From Salinisphaera sp. G21_0 (lineage in GTDB: Bacteria; Pseudomonadota; Gammaproteobacteria; Pseudomonadales; Endozoicomonadaceae), in assembly GCF_017744115.1 (NCBI RefSeq), contig NZ_JAGHQW010000028.1, positions 1 through 64,000 on the forward strand: 64,000 nucleotides of DNA. Direction: 5' to 3'. The notes beneath the pieces are model-generated. The model made no database searches and was not told the origin of the DNA. It worked only from the letters and a program-made list of their open reading frames with translations. Every line of letters starts with the position of its first letter. Position 1 is the first letter of the stretch. Positions 7,780 through 16,781 of this stretch are shown piece by piece. Both the position numbers and the translations under genes were made by a program.

Positions 7780-8889
7780 ATGAGTCTTGCTGATAAGGTC
7801 CTGGCCGTTAACAACGATCTCCCGATTCGCACCGACCTCCCTATTCACTCCGGCAAGGTACGCTCCGTTTACTGGCTTAGTGAAGCTGACAGCCGACGGC
7901 TGATCAACGAACAAGGCTATGATGTCGCTGCCGATGCACCACTGGCCATTATGGTTATTTCTGACCGAATCAGTGCCTTTGACTGTATCTGGCATGGTGA
8001 AGGGGGGCTGAACGGCGTCCCCGGCAAAGGTGCTGCGCTGAATGCGATCTCTAACCACTGGTTCAATCTCTTCAAACAACATGGCCTGGCGGACAGCCAT
8101 ATCCTGGATATTCCTCATCCACTGGTCTGGATTGTCCAGAAAGCGCAACCTGTAATGATTGAAGCCATCGGCCGTCAATATATTACCGGCTCAATGTGGC
8201 GGGCCTACAGCAAAGGTGAACGCGAGTTCTGCGGTATACGACTTCCGGAAGGGCTGGAGAAAGATCAACCACTGCCGGGGCTACTGATTACCCCATCAAC
8301 CAAGGGCGTATTAACAGGCATTCCCGGAGTGCCTGAAGCGGATGACGTCAATATTACCCGTAAAGACCTGGAAGATAATTACAGGGCTTTCAATTTCCGA
8401 CATCCTGACGATATTGACCGCTACGAAACCCTTCTTCAGGAAGGCTTCACGGTTATCAGCCGGTCCCTGACAGCCCTTGACCAGATATTTGTCGATACCA
8501 AATTTGAGTTTGGTTACGTCACCGATGCCCGTGGACAGGAAAAGCTGATTTATATGGATGAGGTTGGCACGCCGGACTCCTCCAGGATTTGGGACGGTGA
8601 AGCGTATCGTCAAGGTCAGGTGATTGAAAATTCAAAAGAGAGCTTCCGGCAGTTTCTGCTTAATCACTTCCCTGAGCCTGATATCCTGCTGAATAAAGAG
8701 CGAATGCCGGAGCGGGAAGCCCTTGCCAGAGATCATGCACTGCCGGAAAGCGCATTGATGGACCTTTCCAGAACCTACACAGCGATTGCTGAAAAGATTA
8801 CCGGAAAGCCTCTCAAACTCTCTGACAACCCCAAGGCCGAGATTATTGAGATTCTGGATAAGGAGTATGGTTTGATCGATTCCAGATAA
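7780..8889 (+). CDS. purC: phosphoribosylaminoimidazole-succinocarboxamide synthase (SAICAR synthase)
   Basis: A 369-aa enzyme that joins aspartate to CAIR using ATP, the eighth step of purine synthesis, in the cytoplasm. The family core is clear: GKVRSVYWL near the N-terminus (nucleotide loop), [22 protein letters not shown], then [17 protein letters not shown], the aspartate-binding TPSTKG region and [13 protein letters not shown]. It is the longer form (E. coli PurC is 237 aa), with extra segments as in several marine gammaproteobacteria. It is upstream of and convergent with bamC/dapA and ends in a shared terminator. Confidence 0.95.
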   Translation: MSLADKVLAVNNDLPIRTDLPIHSGKVRSVYWLSEADSRRLINEQGYDVAADAPLAIMVISDRISAFDCIWHGEGGLNGVPGKGAALNAISNHWFNLFKQHGLADSHILDIPHPLVWIVQKAQPVMIEAIGRQYITGSMWRAYSKGEREFCGIRLPEGLEKDQPLPGLLITPSTKGVLTGIPGVPEADDVNITRKDLEDNYRAFNFRHPDDIDRYETLLQEGFTVISRSLTALDQIFVDTKFEFGYVTDARGQEKLIYMDEVGTPDSSRIWDGEAYRQGQVIENSKESFRQFLLNHFPEPDILLNKERMPEREALARDHALPESALMDLSRTYTAIAEKITGKPLKLSDNPKAEIIEILDKEYGLIDSR

Positions 8890-8940
8890 CCATCAAAAGA
8901 AGTGACTTTCGTTCAAGAATGGGCGTTCAGGGATAGATAC

Positions 8941-8967
8941 AATAAAGCAGGCTTACGCCTGCTTTAT
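8941..8967. terminator. bidirectional terminator between purC and bamC
   Basis: A perfect 12-bp inverted repeat AATAAAGCAGGC/GCCTGCTTTATT with a 4-base loop, A-rich on one side and T-rich on the other. Confidence 0.85.
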
Positions 8968-10155
8968 TTATTGAAGGTTGTCCTGAATCACCTTGAGCAG
9001 TCTCTGACTGACATCTGCAGGCGCTGAGGTATTCACATCCTTTTCTACAGAAAGCTGAACCGCCTCAGAGTAATTACTCACCCTGACCGTCAGGGTTTTC
9101 TGCTCATCAGACACTTCGGTGTCTTGATCATCACTGAACCAACCTGACCAGAAGCTCTTTTTCTGCTGCTCCTGATCCAGTTGTGGAACACTGTCAGCAA
9201 GATAGAAGAGCCCGGCGGAACGGTTACGATCAACAACCTTCAGTCCAGCGTTATCCATAGCATTGGCAACAGAGTCCCAGACACGGGCATAGGACAGCCC
9301 ACGTATCGTCAGTACCGGGTTACCATTACCATCGCGGCCCGCTTCCGTGACTGAAGCAATATCCAGCCCCTGAGCCTGGAGAGAAACCGATGACTGAACA
9401 TCATCCCGTGCCAGGTAAACCAGCATCTCGGCCAGCACATCATTCGCTTTCCGCCTGCTTGGCTCTCCCAGGTTATCCCAGCTCTCAGGAACCGGAGCCG
9501 GTTTCCCTTTTTTAGCCAATGGCCGTCCCTGATGATAGACATAAACCTCCGTGGTCCCGCCTTTCAGGCCATTGCGAACCTCAAAGCGAAAGCGTTCTTC
9601 CATCGGCTCAAGATCATCAGCACCCAATAATTTACCGAATGTCCGGTACATCACACCGTGATCTTTATCCTTGCCAAAGTCCTGCCACCGGGTTTCAACA
9701 ACGCCTTTGGCAAACTCTGTGCTGGCAATGCCAACACCCTGCTCTTCCTCCAGCTTTTCAATGTAGCCCAGCACACCGGGCCACACTTCACCGGGTTCAC
9801 GATCAACGGACAACCATTCCTGGCTACCATTGCGTTCAAGGCTGTAATGATCACCTTCTTTCAACATCAATCGCTGGGAAGGCCTTGGAACTTCAAACGC
9901 CCGTGGCAGTTTCTGGTCAGTCAGGCCAGCCTCTGGAATCACCAGAATATCCCCCAGCTCCCTGGCCCGGGTTCCCTCCGGCAAGGTGATGGGTTTAGCG
10001 GTCTGCGCCTCGGTGTAGTCTCCGGCACGATCCCGCAGATACCCCTGCTGGCCAAAAGGATTGGCACAACCTGTCAGCACCAATGCGCTGATCACTACAG
10101 ACAGGCCCAACCGGGCATACCTTTGCAACTCACTGATCCTTTGACCCGGAACCAT
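8968..10155 (-). CDS. bamC: outer membrane protein assembly factor BamC (NlpB lipoprotein)
   Basis: A lipoprotein of about 395 aa. The signal peptide ends in the lipobox LTGC (VVISALVLTGCANPFG), followed by the long unstructured N-terminal segment that in E. coli binds BamD, then two helix-grip domains. BamC is part of the BAM complex inserting beta-barrel proteins in the outer membrane. The ATG at 10155 overlaps the dapA stop codon by one base, so the two genes are translationally coupled. The same dapA-bamC pairing is found in many gammaproteobacteria. Confidence 0.93.
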   Translation of the reverse strand: MVPGQRISELQRYARLGLSVVISALVLTGCANPFGQQGYLRDRAGDYTEAQTAKPITLPEGTRARELGDILVIPEAGLTDQKLPRAFEVPRPSQRLMLKEGDHYSLERNGSQEWLSVDREPGEVWPGVLGYIEKLEEEQGVGIASTEFAKGVVETRWQDFGKDKDHGVMYRTFGKLLGADDLEPMEERFRFEVRNGLKGGTTEVYVYHQGRPLAKKGKPAPVPESWDNLGEPSRRKANDVLAEMLVYLARDDVQSSVSLQAQGLDIASVTEAGRDGNGNPVLTIRGLSYARVWDSVANAMDNAGLKVVDRNRSAGLFYLADSVPQLDQEQQKKSFWSGWFSDDQDTEVSDEQKTLTVRVSNYSEAVQLSVEKDVNTSAPADVSQRLLKVIQDNLQ

Positions 10156-11030
10156 CAAATCAACCCCGCCTTTTGCAGTGCACTTCTAACATCGGAGTGA
10201 TAACACTCCGAAAGGGGCGTCAATGGTAAACGAATACCGTCCTTGATCATCCCCATCTCCTTTAATGCCCATTTTACTGGAATCGGATTGGCTTCCAGAA
10301 AGAGCTGACTGCTCAATGCTTCAATCCGGGCATTAAGCGCTTCCGCTGTACTGCGATCACCCGCCGTGGCAGCAACACACAATTCATGCATAATCTTTGG
10401 TGCAACATTATTGACCACAGAGATAACGCCATTTGCCCCCTGGAGCATCAGCTCCATACCGGTAGCATCATCACCGGAGTAGATGGCAAAGTCTTCACCA
10501 CACAACGCCCGGATCTGTTGGCCACGCTCAACAATGCCCGTGGCTTCCTTAACGCCGACAATATTGTCCAGCTGACTCAGGCGACCAATGGTTTCCGGCA
10601 GCATATCCACCGCCGTTCGGCCGGGAACATTATAGAGGATCTGGGGAATCGCCACCGATTCAGCCACCGTTTTGAAATGAAGGTAAAGCCCTTCCTGAGT
10701 CGGCTTGTTGTAATAAGGGGTCACCAGCAAACAGGCATCCACGCCCAATGCCTTGGCTTCCGCCGTCAGGTGGACGGCCTCTGCGGTTGAGTTTGCCCCG
10801 GTACCGGCAATCACGGGAATCCGGCCATTCACCTGGTCCACCATCCGTTTTATGGCTTCGCAATGTTCCTGCACCGTCAGAGTGGCTGACTCACCCGTGG
10901 TACCCACCACCACGATCCCATCCGTCCCCTGGTCAATATGATGCTCTACAAGGGCATGCATACTCTCCCAGTCCAGCTCACCATTGCCATACATGGGGGT
11001 AACAATAGCCACCAGGCTCCCGGTAATCAT
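10155..11030 (-). CDS. dapA: 4-hydroxy-tetrahydrodipicolinate synthase
   Basis: A 291-aa TIM-barrel lyase that condenses pyruvate with aspartate semialdehyde in the lysine/diaminopimelate pathway. It has the start MITGSLVAIVTPM, the GTTGESATL substrate loop, the YNVPGRT block with the catalytic Tyr, and the Schiff-base lysine in GVKEATG. The length is normal for the family. It heads a two-gene operon with bamC and is divergent from bcp. gcvR, often placed between dapA and bcp in Pseudomonas, is absent here. Confidence 0.97.
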   Translation of the reverse strand: MITGSLVAIVTPMYGNGELDWESMHALVEHHIDQGTDGIVVVGTTGESATLTVQEHCEAIKRMVDQVNGRIPVIAGTGANSTAEAVHLTAEAKALGVDACLLVTPYYNKPTQEGLYLHFKTVAESVAIPQILYNVPGRTAVDMLPETIGRLSQLDNIVGVKEATGIVERGQQIRALCGEDFAIYSGDDATGMELMLQGANGVISVVNNVAPKIMHELCVAATAGDRSTAEALNARIEALSSQLFLEANPIPVKWALKEMGMIKDGIRLPLTPLSECYHSDVRSALQKAGLI

Positions 11031-11266
11031 CAGTTCACTCCTAAAGGCAGAATCTTGCGTAATGTTACTAACGCCCTTTTACATTCACAAGGCCGAAATC
11101 CATCCCGGCCTGGCTGTTTGTTGAACTTTGTTGAAAAACTGAAGTCGAATAAGAGAAAAAGCTTAAAATATTTGAATACCTTTTAGGCCTGCCTTTTTTT
11201 CAGTGATGGTTTAAACTAACTCCCCTGAAATTAATAATGACTAATGAGAGCGACTAAGGATAAAAC

Positions 11267-11779
11267 ATGAGCGTAACTCTGGGCCAACCCGTTCCTGACT
11301 TTACCGCCCAAGCGACCAGTGACACGACGGTCAAACTCTCTGAACTCAAAGGCCGTAAAGTCGTCCTGTTTTTCTACCCAAAAGACAATACCCCTGGCTG
11401 TACCAGTGAAGGACAGGCCTTCAGAGATCATTACAGCCAATTTCAAGAGTCAGACACGCTGGTCTTTGGCGTATCCAAAGATGGCATCAAGGCTCATGAA
11501 AACTTCCGGGCCAAATACGAGTTCCCTTTTGAGCTGATCTCAGATAAAGATGAAACGCTCTGCAAACTGTTTGACGTCATCAAGTTAAAGCAGATGTATG
11601 GCAAGGAGTATATGGGGATCGAGCGAAGCACCTTCCTGATCGACAGTAATGGTGTACTGCAACACGAGTGGCGAAAGGTTCGCATTAAAGGGCATGTTGA
11701 AGATGTTCTGCAGGCCGCACAAATGGTAGACACTCAGGCGCAGACCGATAGCAGTGACAACAGCAACGAAGAGGAGTAA
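11267..11779 (+). CDS. bcp: thiol peroxidase Bcp (peroxiredoxin Q type)
   Basis: A 170-aa peroxiredoxin that reduces peroxides with thioredoxin as electron donor. The peroxidatic Cys45 is in the FYPKDNTPGCTSEG signature. The resolving Cys five residues later, present in E. coli Bcp, is missing (Gln at that position), so it would work as a 1-Cys enzyme or use another Cys. The C-terminus has an acidic, Ser/Asn-rich extension beyond the usual 156 aa. AAGGATAAAAC precedes the ATG. A strong hairpin follows. Confidence 0.95.
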   Translation: MSVTLGQPVPDFTAQATSDTTVKLSELKGRKVVLFFYPKDNTPGCTSEGQAFRDHYSQFQESDTLVFGVSKDGIKAHENFRAKYEFPFELISDKDETLCKLFDVIKLKQMYGKEYMGIERSTFLIDSNGVLQHEWRKVRIKGHVEDVLQAAQMVDTQAQTDSSDNSNEEE

Positions 11780-11802
11780 TGAAAACGCCATCTTCCGAAT
11801 TA

Positions 11803-11835
11803 AGTTAAAAAGTGGGCTTTGCCCACTTTTTAACT
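11803..11835. terminator. bidirectional terminator between bcp and the AI-2E-family permease gene
   Basis: A perfect 15-bp inverted repeat AGTTAAAAAGTGGGC / GCCCACTTTTTAACT with a TTT loop, between convergent genes. Confidence 0.88.
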
Positions 11836-11843
11836 TCACACCT

Positions 11844-12908
11844 TTAACTTAACTCCACATCCGCCACTGTCGGCCAGGCATTCATGACTGCCTTTAACAA
11901 GGTTGCCAGGGGAATGGCAAAAAAGATTCCCCAGAACCCCCACAAACCGCCAAACACCAGAACGGCAATAATAATAGCAACAGGATGAAGGTTCACCGCT
12001 TCAGAGAAAAGCAACGGCACCAGAACATTACCATCCAGCGCCTGAATGATCCCATAGCCCACCATCAAAATAACAAACTGATCATCCAATCCCCATTGGA
12101 AAAAACCAATTAAGGCAACGGGAATCGTCACCACGGTCGCCCCGATATAGGGCACAACAACCGAGAAACCGACTATCACCGCCAAAAGCGCAGAATAGCT
12201 TAACCCTAACAGGGCAAACAGCACATAACTGACACCCCCGACAATGACAATTTCTATCGCCTTCCCCCGGATATAGTTGGCAATCTGGTCATTCATCTCA
12301 TCAGCAACCTGGTCAATCAGCCTGCGACGGCGAGGGAGAATACCGGCCATCCAACCCAGCAAAACCTCTTTATCCTTGAGAAAAAAGAAAACCAGGATAG
12401 GCACCAGAATCAGGTAGACCAGAAGAGCAACGATACCGGGGAGCTTGGACAGCGAAAAAGACAATGCCCACTGACCAAAGTCGGCCAGGTGCTTATTAAT
12501 GGTTGTGACCAACAGGCTAACCTGGTGCTCAGAAACAAAGCCCGGGTATAAATCAGGCAAACTCACCAGCAACGCCTGCCCCTGACGAACCATGCCTGGC
12601 ATGGCATTTAACAGATGAGTCACCTGTTCCCACACCAGTGGCACCACCACAAAAATCACCAGCAACAACGCGGCAAGGAATCCGATAAAAACCAGGTTAA
12701 CGGCCAGAAGATGAGGCATTCGCTGCCGCTCAAGCCAGTTCACCAGGCCTTGCATCAGAAACGCAAAAATCAAAGCAGCCAATGCCGGTGCCAGCATTTT
12801 CCCCATGGTCAGCACAACAACAAAGCCAACCAGCAACAGGATCAGAAGAACAATCGCTTCCTGATCCGAGAGATAGCTGTGCAGCCATCCCTTAATTACA
12901 TTCAGCAT
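11844..12908 (-). CDS. AI-2E family transporter (PerM/YfgO type)
   Basis: About 354 aa with the family's membrane plan: N-terminal pair of helices (AIVLLILLLVGFVVVLTMG and following), a hydrophilic loop with the VWEQVTHLLNAMPGM segment, then a helix cluster with the conserved VGFSVVVPYIGA and PLLFSEAVNLHPVAI motifs. Family members export small molecules; this neighbourhood copy (PerM in Pseudomonas) has no firmly known substrate. The ATG at 12908 is preceded by GGAG. It is followed upstream by a TusA-like gene, matching Pseudomonas order. Confidence 0.9.
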   Translation of the reverse strand: MLNVIKGWLHSYLSDQEAIVLLILLLVGFVVVLTMGKMLAPALAALIFAFLMQGLVNWLERQRMPHLLAVNLVFIGFLAALLLVIFVVVPLVWEQVTHLLNAMPGMVRQGQALLVSLPDLYPGFVSEHQVSLLVTTINKHLADFGQWALSFSLSKLPGIVALLVYLILVPILVFFFLKDKEVLLGWMAGILPRRRRLIDQVADEMNDQIANYIRGKAIEIVIVGGVSYVLFALLGLSYSALLAVIVGFSVVVPYIGATVVTIPVALIGFFQWGLDDQFVILMVGYGIIQALDGNVLVPLLFSEAVNLHPVAIIIAVLVFGGLWGFWGIFFAIPLATLLKAVMNAWPTVADVELS

Positions 12909-12967
12909 CAAATGCTCCGTTAGTTATTCAACTGACTCAAGATTCATTATTCAACGCAAATCCCTTA

Positions 12968-13195
12968 CTACTTATGCTGCAATGTATGGATATAAACGCC
13001 GTGCTCTTCTTCACTGGCCAGCAGGATATGCCCGCTGATATTAGCAAAGCTGGCAAAATCCCTGACCGAACCGGGATCCGTCGCATACACTCTGATAACC
13101 TGACCTGACTGCAATCGACTGAGTGCCTGTTTGGCCTTCAGCAGTGGCAGTGGACAGTTCATACCTTTAAGATCAAGCTCCTGATCAACATCCAT
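12968..13195 (-). CDS. TusA/SirA-family sulfurtransferase
   Basis: A 75-aa protein with the hallmark GMNCPLPLLKAK block (Cys-Pro catalytic pair) and the ATDPGSVRDF strand of the IF3-C-like fold. Family members pass persulfide sulfur, for example to tRNA thiouridine or molybdenum cofactor. In Pseudomonas the homologue at this place affects molybdoenzyme activity, so the same role is plausible. It probably forms an operon with the permease gene 60 bases downstream. Confidence 0.9.
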   Translation of the reverse strand: MDVDQELDLKGMNCPLPLLKAKQALSRLQSGQVIRVYATDPGSVRDFASFANISGHILLASEEEHGVYIHTLQHK

Positions 13196-13415
13196 AATAA
13201 CGACTCATTCTTTACAGGCTGCAACAGTATAAATACCTAACATTAATATCAACGACAGTGTAAACGTCAAAACTGTTTAAGCACTTTAGCGGGCAACTGG
13301 TTAAAAGAGGAAATATCCCGTCTATGAACAACCACTATTATGACTACTTATATTGCTCAACCATAAACAGATTCGTGATAAAGTGTACTGTAGAAAACAC
13401 GGGTATGGATATTCT

Positions 13416-14900
13416 ATGAAACGAGCGGGCTTTTTGTCAGTACTTATATTAGCCACAGCACTGACCGCTGTACTGTCGACCTACTCCAGCGTCACCATGA
13501 GCAGCAACCTCAACCTGCCGAGCCTGGGGGATAGCACTTCGGGTATTATTTCCCAACAGGAAGAGCATGAGCTCGGACGGTCATGGTTAAAAGCCCTGCG
13601 CAATCAGACCCCCATGATTTCTGACCCGCAACTGAAAGACTACCTGGAAAACCTTATCTTCCGACTGGCCGCTGCCAGCCAACTGCAAGATCACCGGCTG
13701 GTCCCGCTGGTGATTGACAGCCCGGTCCTGAATGCTTTTGCCGCCCCGGGCGGCATCGTTGGCGTTAACACCGGCCTGTTTCTCAATGCCGAAACCGAAG
13801 CCCAGTTTGCCGCCGTTCTGGCACACGAACTGGCACACTTGAGCCAGCGTCACTACGCCCGCAATGTTGAAGAGGCACGGAACAAAAGCATCCCCAATGC
13901 CGCCGCCATTCTTGGATCCATACTGATCATGGCCACCGCAGGGGGAGATGCCGGTGCCGCAGCACTGACCTCAACCGTGGCTGGAATGCAAAGTGCACGG
14001 CTTCGTTTCAGCCGCCAGTTTGAACGGGAAGCGGATAACATCGGCATCACCACCCTTGCCAGGGCCGGCTTTGACCCACAGGCCATGCCTGAAATCTTTG
14101 AACAAATGAACAAAGCCAGCCGCTACGGCAGCCGTCCCCCGGAATTCCTGCTGACACACCCGGTGACAGAAAACCGTATTGCAGACTCCCGGGCCCGGGC
14201 TGACCAGATGTCAGACCAGCAGTTAAAAACTATGAAAGGCTCACAAAACTATCAGTTCATGCGAGTGCGTGCCGCCGTCCTGAACAGCAACAACCCTCAT
14301 GAAATGGCCAGACAGCTGAACAAGGAATTAGAGTCCGGATTAACCGCCACATCAGCAGCCAGCCTGGCTCCCACTCGATATGGTTTGGTGCTGGCCAGCA
14401 TGAAAACCCGAAACTTCACGGTCGCAGAGCAGCAAATGAATCTTCTGCTGCAACAATACCCTGATAACCCTTATCTGATTATGACCCAGTCTCTGGTACA
14501 AGCCGCCTCCGGAAAAGCCAGCCAGGGTCTTAAACGCATCGACCAGGCACTGAGTACCAACCCACAAAGCTACCCGCTGCTGGCCACCCGGGCAGAAATT
14601 CTGCTGCAACAGCAGGATTATGCCAGTGCCCGGGATGAGCTGCAGAAACTCAGCCGCCTCCGTCCGGACGATCCGGACATCTGGTTTGAGCTGGCGGAAG
14701 TTCAGGGGCTGGCAGAAGACATTGTCGGCCTGCATCAGTCAAGGGCTGAGTACTTCTTCCTGAATGGCAATCTGGATGATGCTATCAGACACCTGCAGTA
14801 TGCATTAAAGATGTCAGGGGATAACTTCTCGCTCAAATCAAAACTGCAGCAAAAGCTGACGGATATGCAAAACTATCGCCAGAAAATGAGAAATTCATAA
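13416..14900 (+). CDS. bepA: beta-barrel assembly-enhancing protease BepA (M48 family)
   Basis: About 494 aa from the ATG at 13416 (MKRAGFLSVLILATALTAVLS, a clean signal peptide). The zinc site HELAH is in VLAHELAHLSQRH and the downstream Glu ligand in FEREADNIG. The C-terminal half is TPR-like and ends DAIRHLQYALKMSGDNFS. BepA is a periplasmic chaperone-protease that helps LptD mature and degrades stalled outer-membrane proteins. It is in the expected place before nadA, but the F-box/WD40 gene and an unknown gene now separate the two. Confidence 0.93.
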   Translation: MKRAGFLSVLILATALTAVLSTYSSVTMSSNLNLPSLGDSTSGIISQQEEHELGRSWLKALRNQTPMISDPQLKDYLENLIFRLAAASQLQDHRLVPLVIDSPVLNAFAAPGGIVGVNTGLFLNAETEAQFAAVLAHELAHLSQRHYARNVEEARNKSIPNAAAILGSILIMATAGGDAGAAALTSTVAGMQSARLRFSRQFEREADNIGITTLARAGFDPQAMPEIFEQMNKASRYGSRPPEFLLTHPVTENRIADSRARADQMSDQQLKTMKGSQNYQFMRVRAAVLNSNNPHEMARQLNKELESGLTATSAASLAPTRYGLVLASMKTRNFTVAEQQMNLLLQQYPDNPYLIMTQSLVQAASGKASQGLKRIDQALSTNPQSYPLLATRAEILLQQQDYASARDELQKLSRLRPDDPDIWFELAEVQGLAEDIVGLHQSRAEYFFLNGNLDDAIRHLQYALKMSGDNFSLKSKLQQKLTDMQNYRQKMRNS

Positions 14901-15025
14901 TCAATATCCAGAAGACGCTCCTGCCTGGTCCTGAAAAATTGCTCCAGGGCAGACCGCTGCACGGTGACTTTTAGCACAGATAGCACTGGTATTTTTTTCA
15001 TTATCAAGCAACGATTTTTCTTCTT

Positions 15026-16501
15026 TCAGAGGGAGAAAGAATCCAGCTGCGCGGCTATTGCCGTGACTGAGTTCACCCCGTCAGTATGCCCTTCAGCGTC
15101 GACACGCATAGCCCCTGCCTTGAGATCCCACACCTTTATGGTCTGGTCTTCAGAGCAGGAAGCCAGCAGCCCATTGGGCAATTGCGTGACTGAGTTCACC
15201 CAGCTTTCATGTCCATTCAGCGTCGCCACACATTGCTGCCCATCGGGCATGCTCAGATCCCACACCTTTATGCTCTTGTCACCAGAGCCGTCACCAAAAT
15301 AGACATCATGATAGTCACCAGCGCAGGAAACCAGCCGACCATCGGCCAATACCGTGACAGATTTCACCCATTGGGTATGCCCATTCAGCGTCGCCACGCA
15401 TTGTTGCCCTTCAGGCTTGCTCAGATCCCACACCTTTACGGCATGGTCACAAGCGCAGGAAGCCAGCCGCCCATCGTCAAATGCCGTGACAGATGTCACC
15501 CATTGGGTATGCCCATTCAGCGTCGCCACGCATTGTTGCCCGTCGGGCTTACTCAGATCCCACACCTTTACGGTATGATCACCAGCGCAGGAAGCCAGCC
15601 GCCCATCAGGCAATTGCGTGACTGAACTCACCCCATTAGTATGCCCACGCAGCGTCGCCACGCATTGTTGCCCGTCGGGCTTACTCAGATCCCACACCTT
15701 CACGGTTCCGTCAGTAGCGCAAGAAGCCAGCCGCCCATCGGCCAATGGCGTGACTGAGCACACGTGATTGGTATGCCCACGCAGCGTCGCCACGCATTGC
15801 TTTCCGTCGGGCTTATTCAGATCCCACACGTTTACGGTCTCATCAGCAGAGCAGGAAGCCAGCCGCCCATCAGACAATTCCGTGACTGAGTGTACAATGC
15901 CAGCATGTCCATTCAGCGTCATCACGCATTGCGGCCCACCGGGCTTGCTCAGATCCCACACCCTTACGGTTTCGTCAGCACCGCAAGAAGCCAGCCGCCC
16001 ATTAGCCAGTGGCGTGACTGACATCACCTCGCCAGTATGCCCGGACAGCGTCTTCACACAGGTTTGCGAGGCATCACTTCCCAGAGAAGCCAGGTATTCA
16101 TTGCTTAGGTATCTTCCATAGGCAATTCGTAAAAAAGGGTTCTTGATTTCATTGTTTGGAACAGCAGGTACCCCCCTGTTTTCAATTATTTTTCTATAGG
16201 CTTCAGAGGGAGATCCATAATATCGAGCGAACAGGATTTTCAGCCGTTCTTCGGTGTTAAAAAGTGTATTTAACCGCCTGCTGGTCAAATCCAGGCTTCG
16301 CCAATCAACGAAACTCAGATAGTCAGCAATTTTAACCAGGAGTTCATCTGGTAATGCCAATAAAGGCGACACCTGTTCCGGGGGAACAACCGAAACCCTC
16401 TCTGACGTTTTTTCTCCTGCCTGATTGTGACACGGGATTGTTCTATCGCAGTTGTGAAGGGAAAAGTTAGCATTATCACCAATCTCAATCTTATTGTTCA
16501 T
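15026..16501 (-). CDS. F-box plus WD40-repeat protein (putative effector)
   Basis: A 491-aa protein starting at the ATG at 16501, five bases after AGAGG. Residues about 48-88 form an F-box: LALPDELLVKIADYL, then WRSLDLTSRRLNTLF. From residue 149 there are seven complete WD40 repeats of 44 aa (GH...SVT...GRLASC...VKVWDL) plus a partial eighth, enough for a seven-bladed propeller; the sixth carries a 12-aa insertion. No signal peptide or membrane segment is seen. F-box proteins recruit clients to eukaryotic SCF ubiquitin ligases through Skp1, and F-box plus WD40 is the layout of host FBXW adaptors. Bacteria have no SCF, so action in a host cell is the natural inference. It lies between bepA and nadA and is convergent with bepA. 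Confidence 0.9.
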   Translation of the reverse strand: MNNKIEIGDNANFSLHNCDRTIPCHNQAGEKTSERVSVVPPEQVSPLLALPDELLVKIADYLSFVDWRSLDLTSRRLNTLFNTEERLKILFARYYGSPSEAYRKIIENRGVPAVPNNEIKNPFLRIAYGRYLSNEYLASLGSDASQTCVKTLSGHTGEVMSVTPLANGRLASCGADETVRVWDLSKPGGPQCVMTLNGHAGIVHSVTELSDGRLASCSADETVNVWDLNKPDGKQCVATLRGHTNHVCSVTPLADGRLASCATDGTVKVWDLSKPDGQQCVATLRGHTNGVSSVTQLPDGRLASCAGDHTVKVWDLSKPDGQQCVATLNGHTQWVTSVTAFDDGRLASCACDHAVKVWDLSKPEGQQCVATLNGHTQWVKSVTVLADGRLVSCAGDYHDVYFGDGSGDKSIKVWDLSMPDGQQCVATLNGHESWVNSVTQLPNGLLASCSEDQTIKVWDLKAGAMRVDAEGHTDGVNSVTAIAAQLDSFSL

Positions 16502-16781
16502 AGAACCTCTGACCGTTAACACCTCTGGAGTTTATTTCCGAGTATGAAGTAATGAATTCAAGTTATAAGACTCTGTCCGATGTTTGCCTCGATAAATAGT
16601 TAAGCAAAATTTGCCTCCGGAAGACGCACGAATTTAGCTGCACAAGCTTTTCCCGTTAATTAGACAATATTTTCTTCAGACTCTGGAATTTAGATGACAA
16701 AGAGTTTGGAACTATCCAATGAAAAAACAGTCTGCACAATAGCTACTAACGTTTATATAAAGTATGAGGTCAAGGTCGAAT

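Noticed and set aside
15026-16121. Tandem 132-bp units that at first look like a non-coding repeat or CRISPR-like array
   Set aside because: They are the WD40 repeats of the F-box protein; the frame is open and the period equals 44 codons.
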